A DNA stretch of 64,000 bases from Palsa-504 sp963756575 (GTDB taxonomy: Bacteria > Actinomycetota > Actinomycetes > Streptosporangiales > Streptosporangiaceae). Positions within the stretch are counted from its first letter, which is position 1. Every line of letters begins with the position of its first letter. The notes under the pieces were generated by a model that saw only the letters and a list, made by a program, of their open reading frames with translations, did no database searches and was not told where the DNA came from. The DNA lies in the NCBI GenBank assembly GCA_963756575.1, contig CAVWOM010000015.1:227364-291363 (forward strand). The letters run 5' to 3'. Of the stretch, positions 1-8,710 are shown piece after piece. The translations under genes were made by a program, and so were the position numbers.

Positions 1-2
1 TC

Positions 3-257
3 GTGCTCGACGCGTTCGCATCCGGGCCGCCGACCGACGTCAAGCCTTCGATCGACCCGGAGCTCGAGCAGCTGACCAGCCGGGAACGGGAGGTACTGCG
101 ACTGATCGCCCAGGGCTACACCTACAAGGAGATCGCCCGCGAGCTGTTCATCTCGGTCAAGACGGTGGAGAGCCACGTGTCTTCCGTGCTCCGCAAGCTG
201 CAGCTCTCTACCCGGCACCAGCTGACCAGATGGGCCACCGAGCGACGGCTGACCTAA
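3..257 (+). CDS. LuxR-family response regulator, C-terminal part
   Basis: The reading frame is open to the left edge of the window, so this is the 3' end of a longer gene. The visible 84 residues hold a complete LuxR/NarL helix-turn-helix: LTSREREVLRLIAQGYTYKE followed by the recognition helix region ISVKTVESHVSSVLRKLQL. This domain binds DNA in two-component response regulators; the receiver domain would lie outside the window. Position 3 is a GTG but there is no reason to think it is the true start. Family assignment is firm; the regulated genes are unknown. Confidence 0.85.
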   Translation: MLDAFASGPPTDVKPSIDPELEQLTSREREVLRLIAQGYTYKEIARELFISVKTVESHVSSVLRKLQLSTRHQLTRWATERRLT

Positions 258-261
258 CCCG

Positions 262-975
262 CTAGGACGGTCCGGCCTGGTCGCGCACCCGGCTGGTGGA
301 CTCCTGGGCCTGACCCTTCACGTCCGAGGCGGCCGAGGCGGCCTCACCCTTCACCGTCGACGCGGCGTCCGCGGCCGTCTGCTTGACCGATTCGGCGCGC
401 TGCTGCGCGGACTCCTTCAGCTCCTGAGCCGCTTCCTGGCCCGCCTGGCCGAGCTGCTGGGCCACCGGGCGGCCCTGCTCGGTGGCGAAGTCCTTGACCT
501 GCGTCGCGACCTGCTGCTCGGGCTCGCTGGCCGGGAGCAGCGAAGACAGCAGCATCCCGGCGCCGAAGGCGATCAGCCCGGCCGCGAGCGGGTTGCCCGT
601 GGTGCCGCGGCGGATCGCACCCGGCGTCGAGCGGACCGTGTCCACCGCCGACGACGCCGCACCGGCGGCGGTGTCCCGCGCGGAGGAAGCCGCGCTGGCG
701 GCGGTGTCGCGCGCGGCGGAGGCCCGGGCGCTGACGCTGTCGCCCACCCCCGAGGCGCCCACTCCTGAGGGGGCTGAGCCTGGCGTCTGGTAGGTGTCCG
801 ACGTGCTTCCCATGATCTTGTCCTTCACGTTCGTCATCGCTTCGCGAGTGCGCTGCACTCGACGTTCCACGATCCGGGGCGGGCTGACCTTCTCGGTGAG
901 CGCGTCGACGTCGGCGCTGAGCTCCCGCTGGGTCTGGTCGATCTCGCGGCGGATCTGATCGGGGTCGGTTGACAT
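262..975 (-). CDS. DUF3618 domain protein with a single membrane segment
   Basis: A 237-residue protein. The N-terminal 60 residues match the DUF3618 pattern (IRREIDQTQRELSADVDALT, then VERRVQRTREA). One hydrophobic segment (PLAAGLIAFGAGMLLSSLLP) follows, and the C-terminal 90 residues are an Ala/Gln/Lys-rich helical tail like those of LEA or apolipoprotein-like stress proteins. The ATG at 975 is chosen because AGGAGGT stands just upstream; the longer open frame above it is antisense to the holin gene. It is the last gene of a three-gene operon with a holin-like protein and a GYDQP-repeat protein, a common actinobacterial arrangement. Function is unproven; an envelope or stress role is likely. 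Confidence 0.8.
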   Translation of the reverse strand: MSTDPDQIRREIDQTQRELSADVDALTEKVSPPRIVERRVQRTREAMTNVKDKIMGSTSDTYQTPGSAPSGVGASGVGDSVSARASAARDTAASAASSARDTAAGAASSAVDTVRSTPGAIRRGTTGNPLAAGLIAFGAGMLLSSLLPASEPEQQVATQVKDFATEQGRPVAQQLGQAGQEAAQELKESAQQRAESVKQTAADAASTVKGEAASAASDVKGQAQESTSRVRDQAGPS

Positions 976-977
976 GG

Positions 978-1421
978 TTACCTCCTGATGCCTTCTTTGA
1001 GCGCGCCGGGGACCTCGCTGACCGTCTCCACGGTCCGCTCCGGCTTGGGGTTGACCTCGCGCATGCGCTGCCGGCCCAGGACGAACAGCGCGGCGCCGGC
1101 CGCGGCCCAGACGACGGTCACGATCAGGGCGGCCCATCCCGACGCCATGACCTCGGCCAGTCCCTGCCAGGCGGCGATCGAGGCGAACAGCAGCACCATG
1201 TAGCCGGCGAAGCCGGCCGCGCCGAGCATCCCCCCGGCCCGGGCCGCCTTCACCGCCTCTGCCCTGACTTCGGCCTTGGCCAGGGCGACTTCCTGGCGCA
1301 TCAGCGTCGACAGGTCCCGGGTGACCTCGCCGAGCAGTTCCCCGACCGAGGCGTTGCTGACGTCGCGGCCACCCTGGCTGGCGACGGCGCTCGCCCGCAG
1401 GTCCGGTTCCCCGGGGGTCAT
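978..1421 (-). CDS. Phage-holin-superfamily (DUF1469-like) membrane protein
   Basis: A 147-residue protein with a helical N-terminus (VGELLGEVTRDLSTLMRQEV, then ALAKAEVRAEAVKA) and two strong membrane segments around residues 70-90 and 97-118. This is the layout of the putative actinobacteriophage holin III / YqjE family (DUF1469), which in non-phage settings are small envelope proteins. The ATG at 1421 overlaps the stop of the upstream gene as ATGA, so the two are translationally coupled. Two bases separate its stop from the DUF3618 gene. Nothing phage-related surrounds it, so an envelope-homeostasis role is more likely than lysis. Confidence 0.8.
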   Translation of the reverse strand: MTPGEPDLRASAVASQGGRDVSNASVGELLGEVTRDLSTLMRQEVALAKAEVRAEAVKAARAGGMLGAAGFAGYMVLLFASIAAWQGLAEVMASGWAALIVTVVWAAAGAALFVLGRQRMREVNPKPERTVETVSEVPGALKEGIRR

Positions 1422-2449
1422 GGCTGCTGCCCGGGGCGGTACGTCTCCGCGGCGGTGTCCGGGTAGCTGCCGGTTTCCGGGTAGGCCGTCTCCTGGTAGG
1501 AGACGTCGCTGTCGCGGAACTGGCCCGGTGCGATCTCCTCGGCGGGCCCGGCGGCGCCGGGGCCGGGGACTCCGGCCGCGGGGTAGTACGGCTCGTCCGC
1601 GGCCGAGCCGGGCGTGACGACGCCGGTGGTGGTTCCGGGCACGGCGTCCGCGGGATATCCGGGTGCGGAGGTGGTCCAGTTCGGGCTGGGCGGCGGTGAG
1701 ATCGCCGCGCCGGACGATAGCCCCCGCGGCGAGCGCCGCTGGCCCTGGGGCTCCTCGTCGGAGCGGGCCGCGTCGGTCATGCCGCGGGTCAGACGGCCCG
1801 CGGCCAGGCCCGCGGCTACGGCGCCGGCCAGGAAGACGCCCGGGCGGCGGCGGGCGAAGTCCCTGACCGCCTGCAGCACGTCCGCGGGTTCCCGCTGCTC
1901 GAGCCAGGACGCGGCGCCGTGGAGCCGGTCGGCCGCCTGCCGCGCGACCTCGGTGGCCACGCCGGACTGGCCGCCCTTGGCCACCATTTCGTGCAGTTCG
2001 TCCGCCACGGAATGAAGCTGGCTGGCGGCCTTCTGCTGCTGGACGGAGGACTGGTCGCGGACTTGCCCGCCGGCCTCGCCGAGCAGGTCGCGGGCCTGGC
2101 GCGCGGTCTCGGAGACCACCTCCCGCGCCTGGTCCGTAGCGGTCTGGGTGACCCGGGCGCCGGCGTCGGCGGCGGTCTGGCCGACGGCCGCGGCCTGTTC
2201 CTGCGCGACGGCCGTGGTCGAATCCGGCGACTGCTCGTAGCCGGGCTGGTCGTAACCCCGCTGGCCGTAGCCGGGCTGGTCGTAACCGGGCCGGTCGTAG
2301 CCCTGCTGGCTGTAGCCGGGCTGGTCGTAGCCGGGCTGGTCGTAGCCGGGCTCGTCGGGGGCGGGCTGGGTCGGTCGGAACTCGCCGGGGCGAGACTGGA
2401 CGGGACCAGGCTCGTAAGAGGGAGAGGATGGGTCGGTGTAGTCGGTCAT
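1418..2449 (-). CDS. Hypothetical protein with N-terminal GYDQP repeats
   Basis: A 343-residue protein, first gene of the operon with the holin-like and DUF3618 proteins. Residues 30-75 are a low-complexity array of GYDQP-type pentapeptides (nine imperfect copies). Residues 80-180 are an Ala/Gln-rich amphipathic helical stretch, followed by one possible membrane helix (RRPGVFLAGAVAAGLAAGRL) and a Pro/Gly/Tyr-rich tail. The arrangement suggests a membrane-tethered protein with disordered ends. No enzyme motif is visible. The start has no close competitor and the stop overlaps the next start. Confidence 0.75.
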   Translation of the reverse strand: MTDYTDPSSPSYEPGPVQSRPGEFRPTQPAPDEPGYDQPGYDQPGYSQQGYDRPGYDQPGYGQRGYDQPGYEQSPDSTTAVAQEQAAAVGQTAADAGARVTQTATDQAREVVSETARQARDLLGEAGGQVRDQSSVQQQKAASQLHSVADELHEMVAKGGQSGVATEVARQAADRLHGAASWLEQREPADVLQAVRDFARRRPGVFLAGAVAAGLAAGRLTRGMTDAARSDEEPQGQRRSPRGLSSGAAISPPPSPNWTTSAPGYPADAVPGTTTGVVTPGSAADEPYYPAAGVPGPGAAGPAEEIAPGQFRDSDVSYQETAYPETGSYPDTAAETYRPGQQP

Positions 2450-2711
2450 CGGGGCGTCCTGCCTTCTTGACGTTTGGTCGCGGCCCGCTACCCGGCGGTT
2501 TCCGCGGTAACCCTGTCTGGGCCGGCCGACTTCGCGGGGGCAAGCTGGGGTAGCGGGGCGTGACAGCTGACTCGTTCGGGAAAAATTGATTGTGAGATGC
2601 TCCGGAGAGTCAGCACAGGCGCGGCCGCTTGGGCCTGCGGCGGGCGCTAGGGTTGCCGATCTGGGACGGCGGGCTGACCATGGGAGTAGCAGGCTGATTA
2701 CAGAGGTGAAT

Positions 2712-5384
2712 ATGGCGGTCGAGGCGATCGAGCGTGAGATCGGCGGCGCTTACCTTCGCCTAGCTAGGACAGCCGTGGCGGCACGGCAAGGGGAACGGCA
2801 CTACCTGGACGGCCGGGAATCGGGGAGCGTGCTCGGGCCCGCGACCGCGCTGGCCGCGGCGCACCCGTGGGCGCTGGCGGGGTTCAGCGAGCCGGCCTGG
2901 GCCGCCTACCGGCCCGACCCGCGGGCAACGCCGCCGGACGGGCTGCGCGTCGGGGTCATGCGGCTGGGCGAGGACCTGCCGCCGGTACCCGCGGTGGCAC
3001 GGTTCGCCGGGCGCGGCCACCTGCTGATCAGCGAGCACGGGTTCGCCGCCGGGGCGCGGTCGCTGCTGCAGGCCCTGACCCTGCGGCTGGCCACGGCCAC
3101 CCGCCCGGGCACGGTGCGGTTCGCGCTCGCCAACCCGGTCGGGCAGGGCCGGTACCTCAGCGCGTTCCTGCGCCTGCCCGCCGCGCTGCGGGTGGGCGCG
3201 GGCGTGGCCGCCAGCCCGGTCGAGACCGAGGCCCTGCTGACCGCGCTGAACAGCCACGTCGTGGAGGTCACCCAGACCCGGCTGACGAACGTGTACGACT
3301 CGGTGGAGGCGTACAACGCGACCACCACCGGGGGCACCGTGCCGTACCACGTCCTGGTCCTGGCCGGCTTCCCGGCCGGGATCGACGACCGGGCCTCCGA
3401 GCTGCTGGGGCGGCTGGCGCGCAACGGGCCCCGGAGCGGGCTGTACATCGTGGCCACCGTGGATCCCTCGCTCGATATGCCGCGTGGCTTCGACCTCGCG
3501 GCGCTTTCGGCGCTGGGGACCACGCTGAGCCTTTCTTCTTCTGGCGATCTGACCTGGGACGATCCGGACTTCGGGCCGGGTGTGATCGAGCCGGACGAGA
3601 TGCCTGTCGCGGCTCAGGCCAACCCGTGGCTGGACGCGGTGGGCGCGGCGGCCGGGTCCGCTTCGCGGGACCTGCCGTTCGGCCGGATCGCGGTGCCCCC
3701 GGCCCGGCGCTGGTCTTGTGACAGCACCGACGGCCTGGATGTGCAGATCGGGGTGGACAGCAAGGGCGAGCCGCAGCGGTTCGTGATGGGCGTCCGCGGA
3801 GTGCATCACGGCCTGGTCGGCGGGGATGTCCGGATGGGCAAGACCAACCTGCTGCACGTGCTGATCAGCCAGCTCGCCTTGTGTTACCCGCCGGAGGAGC
3901 TGGAGCTGTACCTGCTCGACTTCAAGGAGGTCGAGTTCGACGCCTACCTGACCGAGCGGCTGCCGCACGCGCGGGCGATTACGTCGCGGACGGACCGGGA
4001 GTTCGGGCTGTCGATGCTGCGGCGGTTCCACGACGAGATCGAGCGGCGGGCCCGGCTGTGCCGGGAGGCCCGGGTTACCGACCTGCCGGACTACCGGCGG
4101 GAGACGGGCTCGGTGCTGCCGCGGGCGCTGGTGATCATGGACGAGTTCCAGGTGCTGTTCAACGAGGAGGACCGGCTGGCGCGGGAAGCGGGGCGGCTGC
4201 TGGCGGATATCGCTAAGCGGGGAGCGGCGTTCGGCCTGCACTTGCTGCTGGCGACCCAGTCGCCGGGCGGGCCGCTGGCGGCTTATCTCCGGCCCGTGTA
4301 CGAGCAGATGGCGCTGCGGATCGCGCTGGGGTGTACCGCGCCGAGCGTGTCGCAGGCCATCCTCGGGGAGGGGAACGACGCGGCGACCAGGCTGGTCCGG
4401 GCGGGGGACGCGATCTACAACGACCGGCGCGGCGAGGGCGCCAACCCGGTGATGCGGATCGCGATGCTGCCGACGCGGGAGCGGCTGGCGCTGATCGGTT
4501 CTATCCGCGAGCTCGGCGGGGGCCGGGCGTACCCGGCGCCGGCCAGCTTCGACCCCGATGCGCCGGCGTCGTTCGCGCCCGGTCTGCCGGAGAGCTCTGG
4601 CCTGGCCGGCGCTGGGCACCCGGTGCAGGCGTGGCTGGGTGAGGCCATCGAGATCAAGCCGGCTACCGCCGCCACGTTCGAGCGGTACCCCCGGTCCAAC
4701 CTGCTCATCGTGGGCGGCGAGGCCCACGGACACGGGCTGCTGCTGGCCACCTTGCTCAGCGCCGCGGTCCAGCGCTCCCCCGGGCAGGTCCGGTTCACCG
4801 TGGCCGAGTTCACCCGGCCCTCGTCGCCGTACCGCGGCTTCTTCGACCCGGTGCGCAACCTGCCGCACGAGGTGCGGATCGCGGACCGCCGGACGGTCAC
4901 CGACGAGCTCGACGACCTCATCGAGGACCTGGAGAACCGGCTGGAAGGTGCGGATTCGGATTCGGGTGCCCAAGGCCCGGCCGCGCCGGAGCGGTTCTTC
5001 CTCATCGCCGGGATGCACCGCTGGCATGAACTGCTGGCCGAGGGCGACTACGGGCGGCCGAGCGAGACCTCGGCCCGCCTGATCCGGCTGGCCGACAAGG
5101 GCCCGGACGCCGGCATCCACGTAGTGGCCTGGACCGACGGCTACGCCACGGCCGAGCGGGCGCTGCGGCGGGCGGGCATCGGCTTCTTCGGCCTGCGCGC
5201 GGTGCTGCGGGTGCAGTCCCCGGCGGAGAGCGACGCGCTGCTCGGCGTGGCCGCCGCCGCCAGCCTGGACGACGACCGCGCCCTGTTCCGGGACACCGAA
5301 TGGCCGGTCGAGCAAGTGGAGAAGTTCAAGCCGTACTCGACGGCCTCCCTGTACGCCTTCGCCCAGGAAGGACTCCATGACTGA
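2712..5384 (+). CDS. Soluble FtsK/SpoIIIE (EccC-like) protein with three ATPase modules
   Basis: An 890-residue protein starting at the ATG with GAGGTGAAT upstream; the open frame extends further left but has no ribosome site. The central FtsK/SpoIIIE domain has a full Walker A (GGDVRMGKTN, about residues 370-379) and Walker B (ALVIMDEFQ, about 473). The N-terminal third (around GHLLISEHGFAAGARSLL) and the C-terminal third (LLIVGGEAHGHGLLL near 663, FFLIAGMHRW near 761) look like the same fold with lost P-loop lysines. Three tandem modules with a partly degenerate set is the layout of EccC, the type VII secretion motor, but I see no membrane segment. It opens an operon of small helical proteins with an 8-base overlap. 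A DNA pump is an alternative. Confidence 0.75.
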   Translation: MAVEAIEREIGGAYLRLARTAVAARQGERHYLDGRESGSVLGPATALAAAHPWALAGFSEPAWAAYRPDPRATPPDGLRVGVMRLGEDLPPVPAVARFAGRGHLLISEHGFAAGARSLLQALTLRLATATRPGTVRFALANPVGQGRYLSAFLRLPAALRVGAGVAASPVETEALLTALNSHVVEVTQTRLTNVYDSVEAYNATTTGGTVPYHVLVLAGFPAGIDDRASELLGRLARNGPRSGLYIVATVDPSLDMPRGFDLAALSALGTTLSLSSSGDLTWDDPDFGPGVIEPDEMPVAAQANPWLDAVGAAAGSASRDLPFGRIAVPPARRWSCDSTDGLDVQIGVDSKGEPQRFVMGVRGVHHGLVGGDVRMGKTNLLHVLISQLALCYPPEELELYLLDFKEVEFDAYLTERLPHARAITSRTDREFGLSMLRRFHDEIERRARLCREARVTDLPDYRRETGSVLPRALVIMDEFQVLFNEEDRLAREAGRLLADIAKRGAAFGLHLLLATQSPGGPLAAYLRPVYEQMALRIALGCTAPSVSQAILGEGNDAATRLVRAGDAIYNDRRGEGANPVMRIAMLPTRERLALIGSIRELGGGRAYPAPASFDPDAPASFAPGLPESSGLAGAGHPVQAWLGEAIEIKPATAATFERYPRSNLLIVGGEAHGHGLLLATLLSAAVQRSPGQVRFTVAEFTRPSSPYRGFFDPVRNLPHEVRIADRRTVTDELDDLIEDLENRLEGADSDSGAQGPAAPERFFLIAGMHRWHELLAEGDYGRPSETSARLIRLADKGPDAGIHVVAWTDGYATAERALRRAGIGFFGLRAVLRVQSPAESDALLGVAAAASLDDDRALFRDTEWPVEQVEKFKPYSTASLYAFAQEGLHD

Positions 5385-6126
5385 CGCCGCGTCCCCCTAC
5401 CTGGCCCTGCGCCAGGCGGTCCGGCCGGCCATCCTCGCCCACCGGCTGCTGGCCGGGGACCAGGAGCGGGCCGGGAAGCTGGCCGCCGAGTGCGAGGACC
5501 TGCTCTACCTCACCCGGGAGCTGCTGAAGGCCGCCGGGCGCGCCCGGATCCTCGCCGTGCCCGCCGCGCAAGCGGACGAAGGCGGCGGTGACCGGCAGGC
5601 GCAGCTCCTGGACGCCTACGCCGACGCCGGCCTGCTCTGGGCGAAGGTGGTGGGCAGCTCGCTGGCCCTGGCCCGGGCGCTGATCGAGCGGGGCGAATGG
5701 GACGACGTGCGCGCGCTGGCCAGCTTCCTGGCCGGGGCCGGGGAGGAGAGCGCGGCCGCGGAGCTGCGCCTCGCCCTGGGGAACGCGATCTGGCAGCTCC
5801 ACCGCGAGCAGCTGCGGAGAATCAGCAATGCGATGCCGCCGGCCGCGATCGGCGCCGGCATCAACGCGCTGCGAGCCGTGCTCCGCGACGTTCCCGAGGA
5901 GTTCCCCGACCGGAACCGGGAGGTGAACGGCTTCCTGCCGCCGCTGGCGGCGGCCATCGGCGCGCTGATGAAGGAACAGCAGGTCGAGATCCCGTACCAC
6001 AGCCGGGTGGAGCACATCGCCACCGGCGGGGTCGCAAAATACCCGGATATCGTCAAGATGAGCCTGGACGAGCTCGCCGCCGAGTTCGAGGGCCTCTGCC
6101 GGCGGCCCAGCCGGGAAACCACGTAG
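5377..6126 (+). CDS. Unrecognised helical protein in FtsK-like operon
   Basis: A 249-residue protein I do not recognise. Its start overlaps the FtsK-like gene by 8 bases, so translation is coupled. It is predicted to be almost entirely helical, Ala/Leu/Glu-rich, with no signal peptide or membrane segment. The second half (RISNAMPPAAIGAGINALRA, then a conserved-looking VEIPYHSRVEHI) is less repetitive and may be the functional core. It is followed 10 bases later by a WXG-like small protein. From position it could be a chaperone or adaptor of the ATPase; the sequence alone shows no activity. Confidence 0.65.
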   Translation: MTDAASPYLALRQAVRPAILAHRLLAGDQERAGKLAAECEDLLYLTRELLKAAGRARILAVPAAQADEGGGDRQAQLLDAYADAGLLWAKVVGSSLALARALIERGEWDDVRALASFLAGAGEESAAAELRLALGNAIWQLHREQLRRISNAMPPAAIGAGINALRAVLRDVPEEFPDRNREVNGFLPPLAAAIGALMKEQQVEIPYHSRVEHIATGGVAKYPDIVKMSLDELAAEFEGLCRRPSRETT

Positions 6127-6136
6127 GAGAAGGCGC

Positions 6137-6505
6137 ATGTCTGGGGTTGTCAACGATATCGAGGCGCTGGCGCAGTTCCGGTCGCACCTCATGCGGTTCA
6201 ATCACGACCTGGCCGAGAACTTCTCGACCATCCAGGGTCACTGGCGCGAGCTCGGTGAGGTCTGGCGGGACGACATGTACCGGCTGTTCGGCGAGGCGCT
6301 CGAGGAGGTCCTGCCGGGCATCACCGCCTACCTGGCCGCCACCGAAGGGCACGAGGCGCACCTCGCGGCCCTGATCGAGCGGCTCGGCGGCTACCTCGAG
6401 ACCGGCTCCGGCGCCGGCCTGGGGGTCGGCCGGGCCGAGGTGCGCCGGGCCCAGGGAGCGGGATCCGGTAACGAGACGGGGCGGCGTGGCAGCAGTTCAC
6501 GCTGA
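6137..6505 (+). CDS. WXG-like small helical protein
   Basis: A 122-residue protein with a good ribosome site (GGAGAAGG before the ATG). Residues 1-85 are two amphipathic helices separated by a Trp-containing turn (HWRELGEVWRDDMYRLFGEA), resembling the W-x-D variant of WXG100 proteins, in which the Trp sits in the turn of a helical hairpin. The last 35 residues are a disordered Gly/Arg/Ser tail. Together with the ATPase at 2712 this is the main reason to suspect a type VII-like secretion locus. The match is by motif and size only. Confidence 0.6.
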   Translation: MSGVVNDIEALAQFRSHLMRFNHDLAENFSTIQGHWRELGEVWRDDMYRLFGEALEEVLPGITAYLAATEGHEAHLAALIERLGGYLETGSGAGLGVGRAEVRRAQGAGSGNETGRRGSSSR

Positions 6506-6935
6506 CATCGACGCGCTCAAGGGGCTGCACGGCGCGCTGGCCCGGTACCGGCACGCCCAGCGGGACGTGGCCGCCCGGGCCCAGGATCAGGTCCGGGCGA
6601 CCCGGGCGGCGCTGGAGGAGAAGGCGGCCCGGCTGCGGGGCCAGGTGGAGCAGTGCCAGGCCGAGTACGCGAGCTGCCGGGAGCGGGCCGCCCAGGCGGA
6701 CCCCGAAGACCTCCCGGTGGACTGCTCGGGGTACGCGCGGGCGGTGGAGCAGAACGCCGGGCGGCTGGAGCAGCTCCAGCTCTGGCAGCAGCGGGTCGAG
6801 GCCGAGGTGAGCGAGTTCGCCGGGATCGCCGGGCGCTTCGACGCGGTGCTGGCCGACGACCTGCCCCGGCTGGAGGAGCACCTGGCCGCGATGATCGCCA
6901 GCCTGGAGCGGGCACGCCGGCTCCAGGCGTCGTGA
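6486..6935 (+). CDS. Coiled-coil protein of the FtsK-like operon
   Basis: A 149-residue protein beginning with GTG inside the 3' end of the previous gene (20-base overlap). Almost the whole length is a long antiparallel coiled coil (RATRAALEEKAARLRGQVEQ and LARYRHAQRDVAARAQDQVR), with two Cys residues near residues 58-65 and a third near 80. No signal peptide or membrane segment. Coupled translation with both neighbours implies a shared complex. I do not recognise a family; size and helicity would suit a partner of the WXG-like proteins. Confidence 0.6.
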   Translation: MAAVHADIDALKGLHGALARYRHAQRDVAARAQDQVRATRAALEEKAARLRGQVEQCQAEYASCRERAAQADPEDLPVDCSGYARAVEQNAGRLEQLQLWQQRVEAEVSEFAGIAGRFDAVLADDLPRLEEHLAAMIASLERARRLQAS

Positions 6936-6936
6936 C

Positions 6937-8586
6937 TTAGGGGGATTCATGATCAGCCGGCCGGAGCAGGACGGGGACCAGCAGCTGCGCCTGCTCGGCG
7001 ACGCCTGGGACCAGGCCGCCGAGCACTGGCGCGACGGCCCGGCCCGGCAGTTCGGCGACGGGCCGCTGGCGTCGGTGCTTCAGGAGTCGCGTGGCTACCT
7101 GGAAGCCCTCCGCAAGCTGATGGACACGCTGGAAGCCGCCGACCGCGAGACCGAAGGCTAGGTCCCGGCTCTCGGCGTGGATGACGAGCGGGTCGGGAGC
7201 GGGGGCGGACAGGGTCTTCGCGGACGTGATGGCGAGGGAGCTGAGTGCGGCCAGGAGGGCGAAGATGGCGCAGGCGGCGAGGGCGGGCTGGAAGCCGTCG
7301 GTGACGCTCGCGGGCGTGCCGAGGTGCCCGTAGGCGCCGAACACGGCACTGGCGACGGCGATCGCGAAGACGGCGCCGAGGCGCTGCATCATGTAGTTGA
7401 TGCCCGAGGCCTTGCCCAGGTCAGCCGGGGCGACGGCGTTCAGCACGGCGGTGGGCACGGTCGGCAGCGCCATCGAGACGCCGACGCCCGCGACCGCCAG
7501 GGCGATGTCGAGCTCGACCCAGCTGGCCGACAGCGAGCCGGCCACGGCGACCCAGGCGAACCCGGCGGCCTGCAGGAACAGCCCGGTCGCCATGACCGGC
7601 CGGCGCCCGATGCGGTCGGAGAAGGCGCCCGCGATCGGTGAGATGACCATGGGCGTGGCGAAGAACGGCAGCAGGCACACGCCGGCCGAGACCGGCGAGT
7701 AGCCGCGGGCGAGCTGGAACTCCTGGGTGACGAGGAAGCCGGCGGCGAAGATCGCGCCGGTGAAGAGGAAGGTCGTGGCGTTGCCGACCGAGAACGCGCG
7801 GCTGCGGAACAGGCGCGGCGGCACCATGGGGTGGCGGGCGCGCCGTTCCCAGGCGGCGAAGGCGAGCAGCAGGCCCGCGCCGCCCGCCAGGCAGCCGATG
7901 ATCTCGGCGCTCGCCCAGCCGGACTGATCCGCGCGCACCAGGGCCCACACGATGGCGACGACGCCGCCGGTCAGGAAGGCGACGCCGGGCAGGTCGAGCC
8001 GCTCGCGGGCGCCGTGGCTTTCGGGCAGCAGCCGCAGCCCGAGCGGCAGGGCGACGGCTCCGACCGGCACGTTGATCCAGAAGATCCAGTGCCAGTCGAT
8101 GCCCTGGGTGACCGCGCCGCCGATGATCGGCCCTAGCGCGACGGCCAGCCCGGCGAGGCCGCCGTAGACGCCGACGATCATCCCGCGCCGTTCGGCGGGG
8201 AAGGCCGTGGTCAAGATGGTGAGGCTGAGCGGCAGGACGATCGCGCCGGCCAGACCCTGAACGGCGCGGGCGGCGATCAGCGCGGAGACGTCCGGGGCGA
8301 CCGCGCAGACCGCCGAGGCGGCGGTGAACAGGGCGAGGCCGATCGTGAAGACCCGGCGCCGGCCGAAGCGGTCGCCGACCGCGGCCGCGGTGATGATGCC
8401 GGCGGCGAAGGCGATGTTGTACGCGGTGAGCGTCCATTGCAGTGACGCCACCCCGGCGTGCAGGTCGCGCTGCATGCGGGGCAGCGCGGTGATGACCACG
8501 ACCGAGTTGAGGACGACCATGAAGTAGGCGGTCGAGGTCAGGCCGAGCACCCAGCCAAGACGCGGCCGGGGCGGTATTGAAGTCAT
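6937..8586 (-). CDS. MFS drug-efflux transporter (DHA2/EmrB-QacA type)
   Basis: A multi-span exporter beginning MTSIPPRPRLGWVLGLTSTA, with the DHA family motif around GDRFGRRRVFTIGLALF, motif C (GLAVALGPIIGGAV), and a second-half motif FSDRIGRRPVMATGLF. About 14 membrane segments are visible up to residue 470, where the family normally ends. The frame then continues for about 75 non-hydrophobic residues that are antisense to the 70-residue gene at 6949-7161. Ribosome site GGAGGAAC precedes the ATG at 8586. It is divergent from the ECF sigma gene. Substrate unknown, likely hydrophobic toxic compounds by proton antiport. Confidence 0.85.
   Translation of the reverse strand: MTSIPPRPRLGWVLGLTSTAYFMVVLNSVVVITALPRMQRDLHAGVASLQWTLTAYNIAFAAGIITAAAVGDRFGRRRVFTIGLALFTAASAVCAVAPDVSALIAARAVQGLAGAIVLPLSLTILTTAFPAERRGMIVGVYGGLAGLAVALGPIIGGAVTQGIDWHWIFWINVPVGAVALPLGLRLLPESHGARERLDLPGVAFLTGGVVAIVWALVRADQSGWASAEIIGCLAGGAGLLLAFAAWERRARHPMVPPRLFRSRAFSVGNATTFLFTGAIFAAGFLVTQEFQLARGYSPVSAGVCLLPFFATPMVISPIAGAFSDRIGRRPVMATGLFLQAAGFAWVAVAGSLSASWVELDIALAVAGVGVSMALPTVPTAVLNAVAPADLGKASGINYMMQRLGAVFAIAVASAVFGAYGHLGTPASVTDGFQPALAACAIFALLAALSSLAITSAKTLSAPAPDPLVIHAESRDLAFGLAVGGFQRVHQLAEGFQVATRLLKHRRQRPVAELPGRAVAPVLGGLVPGVAEQAQLLVPVLLRPADHESP
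6949..7161 (+). CDS. Short WXG-like protein, last gene of FtsK-like operon
   Basis: A 70-residue helical protein with a clear ribosome site (TAGGGGGA) six bases before the ATG. It carries the motif AWDQAAEHWRDGPARQFGDG, again a Trp turn between two helices followed by W-x-D and a Phe, very like the motif of the 6137 gene. It lies 13 bases after the coiled-coil gene. The whole gene is antisense to the tail of the MFS transporter reading frame (stop at 6937), so either both are real and convergent or the transporter frame is extended by a lost stop. The motif and ribosome site favour this gene being real. Confidence 0.6.
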   Translation: MISRPEQDGDQQLRLLGDAWDQAAEHWRDGPARQFGDGPLASVLQESRGYLEALRKLMDTLEAADRETEG

Positions 8587-8710
8587 AACCGTTCCTCCCT
8601 GTGCTGTCGGTAGTACAGACACCAGCCGCCGGCCGGAGTTGGCGCCGCCCAGTTTCCGGCCCGGGTGGTGTCGGTACTGGTAGGACCTAAGAAAGAGAAA
8701 GGAGGTCCGG

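Noticed and set aside
2760..5378. 872-residue open frame antisense to the FtsK-like gene
   Set aside because: High GC makes long antisense frames common. The composition is His/Gln/Arg-rich without motifs, and the sense frame has clear Walker motifs and a ribosome site.
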